Positions 1-4,636 of a stretch of 9,425 bases of DNA are shown here, piece by piece; position 1 is the stretch's first letter; each line of letters opens with the position of its first letter. This stretch comes from an uncultured Eubacterium sp. (GTDB taxonomy: Bacteria; Bacillota; Clostridia; Peptostreptococcales; Anaerovoracaceae). The stretch covers positions 1-9,425 of the forward strand of contig CAJJPZ010000083.1 of the NCBI GenBank assembly GCA_905193765.1. The letters run 5' to 3'. A program made the position numbers and the translations under genes. The notes beneath the pieces were generated by a model. It did no database searches. It saw only the letters and a program-made list of their open reading frames with translations, and was not told where the DNA came from.

Positions 1-23
1 TGTCTGCATCTGATTGCTTTCAT
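1..23 (-). CDS. Start of an unidentified gene (first 7 codons only)
   Basis: An ATG at 23-21 begins a reading frame (M-K-A-I-R-C-R) that leaves the window. A strong Shine-Dalgarno sequence, AGGAGGTG at 32-39, sits 8 nt upstream, which makes this a real start. It begins 21 nt after the stop of the decayed alanine-dehydrogenase-like frame, with no terminator or other promoter visible between them. It is therefore probably transcribed from the sigma-54 promoter at 286-300. Seven residues are too few to assign a family. Confidence 0.6.
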
Positions 24-44
24 TAAGAATCCACCTCCTGGTAA

Positions 45-236
45 TCAACTTCCGATATTAATCATCTGAATATTCTTGATCCAATATAATGCAACAGTTG
101 TTTTCGGGCAGAGCGACGGCATGTCAGGCATACAGTAGCAATATCCCTTCATCTGTAAATGTCGAACCGCCCAGCATGGTGTCATTGCAACTCTTGTTTC
201 GTTAGCTTTAACTTCTTTTGGAGTTCCGATTATCAT
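45..236 (-). pseudogene. Alanine dehydrogenase / PNT-family remnant with a large internal deletion
   Basis: The open frame has 63 codons. Its first 18-20 residues (MIIGTPKEVKANETRVAMTP) match the conserved N-terminus of alanine dehydrogenases, which usually run to about 370 residues. After that the frame jumps to a segment resembling the family's late region: YC-x3-MP-x3-PKT, compared with HYCVANMPGAVPRT in alanine dehydrogenase and a VPNTPSL-type stretch in N5-carboxyethylornithine synthase. In the +1 frame the bases before this segment read MLGGSTFTDEG, which looks like the family sequence just upstream of it. This suggests a deletion of roughly 250-280 codons plus a frameshift. The nucleotide-binding domain is absent, so no enzyme activity is expected. 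AAAGGAG at 244-250 lies 7 nt from the ATG at 236 but only 1 nt from the ATG at 242, so 236 is preferred. A short leader ORF is a less likely alternative. Confidence 0.6.
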
Positions 237-285
237 TTCCATACTCCTTTCCTGATCTGTGTCAAATTATTTACCTTATAACACC

Positions 286-300
286 GCAATCATTATGCCA
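286..300 (-). promoter_or_regulatory. Sigma-54 (-24/-12) promoter before the alanine-dehydrogenase remnant
   Basis: On the minus strand the sequence reads TGGCAT-AATGA-TTGC. It has the invariant GG-N10-GC spacing of sigma-54 promoters and differs from the TGGCAC-N5-TTGC consensus at one position. The predicted start is near 274, about 38 nt before the ATG at 236. The adjacent activator gene (492-1937) encodes the kind of protein such a promoter requires. Confidence 0.75.
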
Positions 301-391
301 AATATTTTTTCGGACCACCAATAAGCCTTGACCCCTGTATTTTCAAGCCGCCAGGCAATTTACAGTAATATCGGATTTTTCTGATTTTTTC

Positions 392-425
392 TTTGCATTA
401 TTTCAAATTTTGCATTATAGCAAAA
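392..425. promoter_or_regulatory. Pair of dyads, candidate enhancer (UAS) for the activator
   Basis: TTTTGCATTATAGCAAAA at 408-425 is an inverted repeat with perfect 6-nt arms around 6 nt. Next to it, 392-407 has the related pattern TTTG-N8-CAAA. The two centres are 17 bp apart, and TTTGCATTAT occurs directly repeated at 392-401 and 409-418. The sites lie about 125 and 142 bp upstream of the start predicted from the sigma-54 promoter at 286-300, a normal enhancer distance. They fall between the activator gene's terminator and that promoter. That the activator binds here is an inference. Confidence 0.45.
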
Positions 426-442
426 CATGACCTTAATCAGAC

Positions 443-476
443 AAAAATAAAAAGGCGTTTTTATCAAACACCTTTT
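443..476 (-). terminator. Intrinsic terminator of the sigma-54 activator gene
   Basis: Read on the minus strand, AAAAGGTGTTT pairs with AAACGCCTTTT in an 11-bp stem with one G-U pair (450-460 with 466-476) and a 5-nt loop. It is followed by a T-rich tract (443-453). It lies 15 nt after the activator's stop codon and separates that gene from the sigma-54 promoter region downstream. Confidence 0.8.
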
Positions 477-491
477 ATATAATTCATGATT

Positions 492-1937
492 TTATTTATA
501 TGTATTTTTTCCAGGAAGGGCTATACCGTATTTTTTCAGTTTTCTCGATACTGTCGAATTATCCACCGACAGTATCCCTGCCAGCTGCAGCTCTGTCTGG
601 CAGTGCTGTGCCTTGGCTCTTATTATATCTGCCTCAATGGCAGCAAGTTCTTTCCGGAGATTGAGATGCCCTGGATTGTCATAACTCTCATACTTTCCGG
701 CAGATACTACCGATTCATCTTCATCAAAAAGATCGACTATATCGGTCCTGCCTATTATATCACTATCCGATATGACCACTGCACGTTCTATGAGATTTTC
801 CAGCTCTCTTATATTCCTAGGCCAGCTGTGTTTCATCAGAGCCTTTATCGCTGATGTCGATATCTGCTTTTCAGCACTGTACTTCTTATTGAACTTTTCC
901 AGGAAAGTGTTGCACAACGATATCATATCTTCGCTGCGATTTCTCAACGGAGGCACCTTGATCTTGAACACATTGAGTCTGTAGAACAGATCCCGTCGGA
1001 AAGTGCCATCGTTTACCATATCTCCCAGATTTCTGTTGGTGGCTGCAATTATCCTGACATCCACAGGTATATTTTCCTTGCCACCTATGCGCATGATTTC
1101 CTTTTCCTGGACTGCACGCAGTATCTTTGCCTGCATCGGGAAAGGTATCTCTCCGATCTCATCAAGGAACAGTGTTCCTCCGTCGGCTATCTCGAACAGG
1201 CCTTTTTTGCCTTCTTTGCTGGCTCCTGTAAAAGAGCCTCTCTCATACCCGAACAGCTCGGATTCCAGCAGTGTATCCGGTATCGCGCTGCAGTTTATCT
1301 CTACAAACGGCTTATCTCTACGCACGCTCTGGCCGAAAAGATGCTTTGCTATGAATGACTTTCCTGTACCAGTCTCTCCTTCTATCAGCACTGTTGCATC
1401 TGTTCCGGAAAGCCTGGACATCAGTTTCATTATTTTCTGCATCTCACTGCTTTCCGATATCATTTGTTCGTCTATAGTTTCTTTACAGTTGTATATCCTT
1501 ACGTCATCTCTGAATCTGTCTTCATTATTTTCCAGAATACCCCTCATCCTGAGCAGTTCAGTCACATCCCGTTCGGTGACCAGCACCAGCTCTACCCTGC
1601 CGTTCTTCATAAACGGCACACCGGTCGCAAGTATATCCTTGTTTTCCGTAAGCCCTTTCTGCAGGAAAGACACCATCCGCTCTTTTTTTATTGCCTCCAT
1701 AGCTGCTGAATCTTCAAACACGCCGGTATCTACAAGCATTTCCACGTTCTTTCCTGTAAGATAATCCTCGTCATACCGGCACAGTTCCGCAGAAGCCTTG
1801 TTAAGAATCAGTATATTCCCCTCACCGTCTGTAATGAATATTCCATCGTTTATGCAATCGATGATTTCCTTGAACTGCTTTCTTATTATCTCATCTTTCA
1901 GAATATCAGGGAAATCATTATATCCTTTTTTATACAT
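492..1937 (-). CDS. Sigma-54-dependent transcriptional activator (PAS, AAA+, Fis/TyrR-type HTH)
   Basis: This enhancer-binding protein should remodel sigma-54 RNA polymerase at -24/-12 promoters using ATP. With the start used here it has 481 residues. A PAS sensor domain occupies about residues 20-120 and may bind a small ligand. The AAA+ domain follows: Walker A GETGTGKS (187-194), the sigma-54 contact loop GSFTGA (234-239, a variant of GAFTGA), Walker B GGTLFLDE (253-260), arginine-finger region FRRDLFYRL (313-321) and sensor II WPRNIREL (372-379). A C-terminal Fis/TyrR-like helix-turn-helix covers about 430-472. There is no receiver domain, so control is probably by ligand rather than a histidine kinase. 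The frame is open up to a GTG at 2000, but the ATG at 1937 has AGGGGGAG six nt upstream and is preferred. The likely targets are the sigma-54 promoters at 286-300 and 3775-3789. The identity of the family is firm, but the ligand is unknown. Confidence 0.93.
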   Translation of the reverse strand: MYKKGYNDFPDILKDEIIRKQFKEIIDCINDGIFITDGEGNILILNKASAELCRYDEDYLTGKNVEMLVDTGVFEDSAAMEAIKKERMVSFLQKGLTENKDILATGVPFMKNGRVELVLVTERDVTELLRMRGILENNEDRFRDDVRIYNCKETIDEQMISESSEMQKIMKLMSRLSGTDATVLIEGETGTGKSFIAKHLFGQSVRRDKPFVEINCSAIPDTLLESELFGYERGSFTGASKEGKKGLFEIADGGTLFLDEIGEIPFPMQAKILRAVQEKEIMRIGGKENIPVDVRIIAATNRNLGDMVNDGTFRRDLFYRLNVFKIKVPPLRNRSEDMISLCNTFLEKFNKKYSAEKQISTSAIKALMKHSWPRNIRELENLIERAVVISDSDIIGRTDIVDLFDEDESVVSAGKYESYDNPGHLNLRKELAAIEADIIRAKAQHCQTELQLAGILSVDNSTVSRKLKKYGIALPGKNTYK

Positions 1938-1943
1938 TCCGTT

Positions 1944-1951
1944 CTCCCCCT
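1944..1951 (-). promoter_or_regulatory. Ribosome binding site that decides the activator start
   Basis: The minus strand reads AGGGGGAG, 6 nt before the ATG at 1937. The upstream in-frame candidates (GTG at 2000, ATGs at 1994 and 1991) have only a weak GGA-containing stretch before them. This favours the 481-residue product over the 502-residue one. Confidence 0.7.
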
Positions 1952-2029
1952 GTTGATTTGATGCTTCAGGGTCTATCACTATTTTTGTCATCATATGCAC
2001 ATATTTATTCCATTCTGTGTATATAGATT

Positions 2030-2058
2030 ATTATAACTTGGTGACTAAAAGATTACAA
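2030..2058 (-). promoter_or_regulatory. Sigma-70-type promoter for the activator gene
   Basis: The minus strand has TTGTAA (2053-2058), a 17-nt spacer and a perfect TATAAT (2030-2035). The predicted start is near 2023. This leaves a leader of about 85 nt to the preferred ATG at 1937. Confidence 0.65.
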
Positions 2059-2071
2059 TTAAATTATCTTT
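2048..2071. promoter_or_regulatory. Interrupted palindrome between divergent promoters, candidate repressor operator
   Basis: AAAGAT (2048-2053) and ATCTTT (2066-2071) form an inverted repeat with centres 18 bp apart. It touches the -35 elements of both divergent promoters (2053-2058 and 2070-2075). A dimeric XRE protein bound here could repress both genes. The region is AT-rich, so such a repeat could arise by chance, and operator function is an inference from position. Confidence 0.3.
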
Positions 2072-2098
2072 GTAGCAGATACCTTTACTGCCTAATAT
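2070..2098 (+). promoter_or_regulatory. Sigma-70-type promoter for the XRE regulator
   Basis: TTGTAG (2070-2075), a 17-nt spacer and TAATAT (2093-2098) give a start near 2105, just before the ribosome binding site at 2114-2119. Its -35 box is about 12 bp from that of the divergent activator promoter. Confidence 0.5.
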
Positions 2099-2124
2099 AT
2101 ATACAGCACATAGAAGGAGAATTT

Positions 2125-2469
2125 ATGACACCTAAATCTGACCCTGGTTACAGATCGATAGGAAAAAGGATCCAGCATGCACGCAAAAAGCAGAAAATGA
2201 CACAGGAGCATCTTGCAGAAATCACAGAACTGTCTCCTTCCCATATAAGTCACATCGAAAGCGGTAAAACCAAAGTGAGCCTGCCATCGCTCATAGCTAT
2301 AGCAAACGCACTGCACACTACAGTCGATAGTCTGCTGCACGACAACATCGAGATCAGCTATGAATCTTTTGACAAGGATTTCAGGGATCTGTTGGAGGAC
2401 TGCTCCGTAAGAGAGAAAGAAGTCATATTCCAGGCTTCCGTGCAGGTCAAGAAAGCGCTGAAAGGCTGA
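2125..2469 (+). CDS. XRE-family helix-turn-helix regulator
   Basis: This is a 114-residue DNA-binding protein. The Cro/C1-type HTH lies at about residues 13-72: RIQHARKKQKMTQEHLAE leads into the motif, the recognition helix is around PSHISHIESG (38-47), and LPSLIAIANALHTTVDSLL closes the domain. The short acidic C-terminal tail (about 75-114) is predicted helical and may serve for dimerisation. The frame is open back to 2017, but AAGGAG at 2114-2119, 5 nt before the ATG at 2125, marks the start. The upstream residues do not look like protein of this family. It is the only plus-strand gene in the window, divergent from the sigma-54 activator and convergent with the opine-dehydrogenase-like gene. 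A role in repressing itself and the activator is plausible. No ligand or target can be read from the sequence. Confidence 0.88.
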   Translation: MTPKSDPGYRSIGKRIQHARKKQKMTQEHLAEITELSPSHISHIESGKTKVSLPSLIAIANALHTTVDSLLHDNIEISYESFDKDFRDLLEDCSVREKEVIFQASVQVKKALKG

Positions 2470-2481
2470 GACCGTCATATC

Positions 2482-2504
2482 AGCATCCCGGCGGGATGCT
2501 TTTT
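2482..2504 (+). terminator. Intrinsic terminator of the XRE regulator gene
   Basis: AGCATCCC (2482-2489) pairs perfectly with GGGATGCT (2493-2500) around a GGC loop, and a run of T's ends at 2504. It begins 12 nt after the stop codon. On the minus strand there is no matching T-run, so it probably works only for this gene and not for the convergent dehydrogenase gene. Confidence 0.88.
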
Positions 2505-2586
2505 GTGGTTACATTTTTTCTGTCCGGAGCACCGCATATATTACTTGCACATATACGATGCTCCCTGTCAGAATAAAGAGAAGGGC

Positions 2587-3702
2587 TTAAATGCCGGAAT
2601 ATTTCTTTACACCGCTCCTGCAGTAATGTTTTATTTCTTCCACAGACATACCTTCCAGCCCCAGGTCACCGAGCAGAGTACCTTCTTTCCACCAGTCAGT
2701 CTCATGGAATACCGAATACAGATTGACTATGGAATCTATGGTCCTGGTTTCCACGCCTGCAACGCCTGCAAGTTGTGACCATGGCACAAGCCCGCATGGT
2801 GCATCTTCTGTAAGGTATCTGTTTCTTATATCATTCGGGCCGCTTATTGGTGTCAGTCCTATGTCGCCGTGCGCTGCTCTGTAAAGATCCTGCCAGGTGT
2901 ATTCCTCGCCACGTTCCTCCAGGTGTTTTATATTCGGGAAGCATCTGAAAGGATTCACATCATAACCGAAACCTTTAGCAACCGCTTTTCGTTCATCGTC
3001 TATCTTTTTATCTATTTTCGACGCTGACGGTGTAAAACCGTGCTCGTAGAGATAGAAATCGTTGTTTCTATACTCTATCGGTCCTGCATTGATTATACAA
3101 GGCCCGCTGTGAAGGGCCGGGTTCACCAGTGCCAGACCGCACTCCAGAACATCACTGAAGACCCCTGATATATCGAACATTTCCCTGAGTTCATCTATAT
3201 AAAGATTTTCCCTGTCCGCAGGCATGAATCCGATCTCTATAGTCTCCAGCGCAAAGATATGCACCCTGCCCGGCCCTGTCAGCCTGGCATCGTACATAAG
3301 ATCATTGGCATCCACCAGCGTAGGGCAGTCATCGCCCAGCTCTTTCCTTAGCTTCAGAGCTGCGAAAGCGCCCGGCACACTGACTATCACCTGATCACTG
3401 TTCACCTTTCCCTTAAGCAGTCTGGCATACGCGTCATGTGCAAAAGCAGGGGTAAGTATGATTATGTATTTTACGCCTGCCAGAGCATATTCTATGTCAT
3501 CGGTCACCTTATTAAGCAGGAAAGTTCCCTCTATTGCACCTGTTGCGATTATCTCTTTTGTTTCGAAAACCTTCTGCATGTTCCCCCTGAATCCGGGCAT
3601 TTCATAAAGATTCACCTGAAATCCTCTCGCAGTCAGATCTGCTGCAAGCGCATGGGCACCATTGCCCCCACCAAGAACGGCTACCGGTTTGTTGTAAAGC
3701 AT
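2587..3702 (-). CDS. NAD/NADP octopine/nopaline dehydrogenase-family protein (opine dehydrogenase-like)
   Basis: The 371-residue length is normal for this family of NAD(P)-dependent enzymes. They reductively join an amino acid to a 2-oxo acid, or run the reverse oxidation. The N-terminal Rossmann fold shows GGGNGAHA (11-18), and an acidic residue at the end of the second strand (Glu34) suggests preference for NAD(H), by inference. The C-terminal domain carries the hallmark NPALH (His198 at the position of the catalytic histidine) and RYLTEDAPCGLVPWSQLAG (from 295, Asp300 at the position of the catalytic partner). The key residues are present, so the enzyme looks functional. The substrate cannot be read. 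The start is supported by GGAGGTG shortly before the ATG at 3702. A near-consensus sigma-54 promoter lies 73 nt upstream, implying induction through the neighbouring activator. No clear terminator follows; only a hairpin without a T-run is seen at 2526-2564. Confidence 0.88.
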   Translation of the reverse strand: MLYNKPVAVLGGGNGAHALAADLTARGFQVNLYEMPGFRGNMQKVFETKEIIATGAIEGTFLLNKVTDDIEYALAGVKYIIILTPAFAHDAYARLLKGKVNSDQVIVSVPGAFAALKLRKELGDDCPTLVDANDLMYDARLTGPGRVHIFALETIEIGFMPADRENLYIDELREMFDISGVFSDVLECGLALVNPALHSGPCIINAGPIEYRNNDFYLYEHGFTPSASKIDKKIDDERKAVAKGFGYDVNPFRCFPNIKHLEERGEEYTWQDLYRAAHGDIGLTPISGPNDIRNRYLTEDAPCGLVPWSQLAGVAGVETRTIDSIVNLYSVFHETDWWKEGTLLGDLGLEGMSVEEIKHYCRSGVKKYSGI

Positions 3703-3774
3703 TCAGTCCACCTCCATATGATCATTTCTGATTTTAACTACATTTTGTATTCGCTGATTCTTCTGAATAATATC

Positions 3775-3789
3775 GCAATTCCCGTGCCA
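3775..3789 (-). promoter_or_regulatory. Sigma-54 (-24/-12) promoter of the opine-dehydrogenase-like gene
   Basis: The minus strand reads TGGCAC-GGGAA-TTGC, an exact match to the core consensus with GG-N10-GC spacing. The predicted start near 3763 gives a leader of about 60 nt before the ATG at 3702. Confidence 0.85.
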
Positions 3790-3894
3790 TTTAACAGTTA
3801 TTTTTTTAAAAACTCTGTTTCCTTGTATTCCAACACATCCGGGTAAACCCCCGATATGCATTCCGCGTTAATAGTTCTGATTTTTATGCTGCAC

Positions 3895-3913
3895 TCCTGC
3901 AACTGTTGCAGGA
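3895..3913. promoter_or_regulatory. Perfect dyad, candidate enhancer of the opine-dehydrogenase-like gene
   Basis: TCCTGCAACTGTTGCAGGA has perfect 8-nt arms around CTG. Its centre is about 141 bp upstream of the start predicted from the promoter at 3775-3789. The strong dyad at 408-425 has almost the same offset from the other sigma-54 promoter (about 142 bp). Both fit TNNTGC-N6/7-GCANNA, although the inner spacing differs by one base. Binding by the activator is an inference, and the site could instead be an RNA hairpin. Confidence 0.4.
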
Positions 3914-3955
3914 ATGCTCCTGCTGTCATGAATGCTTGCACCTGTATATACAGAA

Positions 3956-3987
3956 ACCGGCAGTCTGCATGTAAGCATCCTGCCGGT
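3956..3987. repeat. Long interrupted palindrome
   Basis: ACCGGCAG (3956-3963) and CTGCCGGT (3980-3987) are perfect 8-nt arms. A nested TGC-N6-GCA (3966-3977) shares the same centre. A 12-bp perfect palindrome, CTGTATATACAG (3942-3953), lies just to the left. Together they mark the left part of the gene-free structured region. They may be the edge of a repeat element or further protein-binding sites. Confidence 0.5.
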
Positions 3988-4061
3988 CGTTATGTCGTAT
4001 GTCCTGCGCATCTGCACTTTATCTGCCGTCGAGTTTTTTGATGGCTTCAAAGAAAAAACAA

Positions 4062-4100
4062 CAGTAGACTTTTTCGTGATTTTTTTCAAAAAATCTACTG
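4062..4100. repeat. Hairpin repeat unit 1 of the GTAG...CTAC series
   Basis: CAGTAGA (4062-4068) and TCTACTG (4094-4100) are complementary arms. They flank a T-tract and an A-tract that extend the stem. Just upstream, GTTTTTT (4033-4039) and AAAAAAC (4053-4059) form a weaker related inverted repeat. No reading frame through here looks like protein. Confidence 0.6.
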
Positions 4101-4145
4101 CTGCTCTGTTCCCCATGCTCATGCCACTGATTCAGGCATACCAAT

Positions 4146-4182
4146 GGTAGAGTTTTGTGTGATATTTTTTCATAAACCTACC
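4146..4182. repeat. Hairpin repeat unit 2 of the GTAG...CTAC series
   Basis: GGTAG (4146-4150) followed by AGTTTT pairs with AAAC-CTACC (to 4182). The centre is 83 nt from that of unit 1. Confidence 0.55.
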
Positions 4183-4247
4183 CTCACCGCAGCTCAGATG
4201 GCTGCTTCACTAAATATCTCCATGATTTAATCCTGCTGGCTCCGGAA

Positions 4248-4288
4248 ATGGTAGGTTTTCTCTGGTCATGAGCCTGAAACTCTACCAT
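4248..4288. repeat. Hairpin repeat unit 3 of the GTAG...CTAC series
   Basis: ATGGTAG (4248-4254) and CTACCAT (4282-4288) are perfect arms, with inner GTTT and GAAAC extending the pairing. The centre is about 104 nt from unit 2. Confidence 0.6.
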
Positions 4289-4319
4289 CGTCCCTCCGCC
4301 TGAGCCGCCGTATCAGCTC

Positions 4320-4380
4320 CAGCGACAGGGACGGTAGGTTTTGCCGGAAAAAAGGTCTAAAACTCTACACTTTGTCGCTG
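4320..4380. repeat. Hairpin repeat unit 4 with an extra outer stem
   Basis: The inner unit is GGTAGGTTTT (from 4333) facing AAAACTCTAC (4359-4368). It is enclosed by a second perfect stem, CAGCGACA (4320-4327) with TGTCGCTG (4373-4380). The inner centre is about 83 nt from unit 3. Units 3 and 4 share their left arm (GGTAGGTTTT) exactly and their right arm (AAACTCTAC) exactly, so they are related copies and not independent hairpins. Confidence 0.6.
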
Positions 4381-4389
4381 CCCATGACC

Positions 4390-4427
4390 CTGTCAGCACA
4401 CATCGGCACTGTCAGCGCACGCCGGTA
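4390..4427. repeat. Imperfect 19-nt tandem duplication
   Basis: CTGTCAGCACACATCGGCA (4390-4408) is followed directly by CTGTCAGCGCACGCCGGTA (4409-4427). They match at 15 of 19 positions and all four differences are transitions. No gene or control element is evident around it. Confidence 0.5.
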
Positions 4428-4508
4428 CCATCACAGTAAACAACGACAGAATTCTCAGTCAGGCAGTGCTCTCGGTAAACCATTCATCTCACACCGGACG
4501 ATCGACAC

Positions 4509-4554
4509 AAAAACAGCGTTGCACCAACGTTCGTATCCCGTTGATGCAGCGCTG
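4509..4554 (-). terminator. Intrinsic terminator of the leucine operon
   Basis: The stem is built of CAGCG/CGCTG (4514-4518 with 4550-4554), TGCA/TGCA (4520-4523 with 4545-4548) and CAACG/CGTTG (4525-4529 with 4539-4543). Single mismatches separate the segments and the loop is 9 nt. On the minus strand it is followed by TTTTT (4509-4513). It begins 82 nt after the leuB stop codon and no gene lies between. Confidence 0.8.
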
Positions 4555-4636
4555 CTGTCTGCTGATTTACTGATTCTGTCATATCGCTCCAGGGCTTCGG
4601 TCTGCATCCCTGCATATGTCCCCGCAGCCCGAAAAG

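Noticed and set aside
1003..1764. A 253-codon plus-strand open frame opposite the sigma-54 activator
   Set aside because: It is serine-rich, typical of the antisense of a normal gene, and it lies wholly within the AAA+ and PAS coding region.
2017..2124. 36-codon N-terminal extension of the XRE regulator
   Set aside because: It spans the predicted promoter, is unlike the family, and a good ribosome binding site marks the ATG at 2125.
2526..2564. GGAGCA...TGCTCC hairpin considered as terminator of the opine-dehydrogenase-like gene
   Set aside because: On the minus strand the stem is followed by an A-run, not a T-run, so intrinsic termination is not supported.
3856..4150. Short open frames on both strands (61, 84 and 72 codons) in the gene-free region
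   Set aside because: They have no convincing ribosome binding site, overlap one another, and are translations of the palindromes and hairpin repeats.
4062..4380. Repeat series considered as a CRISPR array
   Set aside because: The units are diverged hairpins with unequal spacing and no identical repeats of the usual length, and no cas gene is present.
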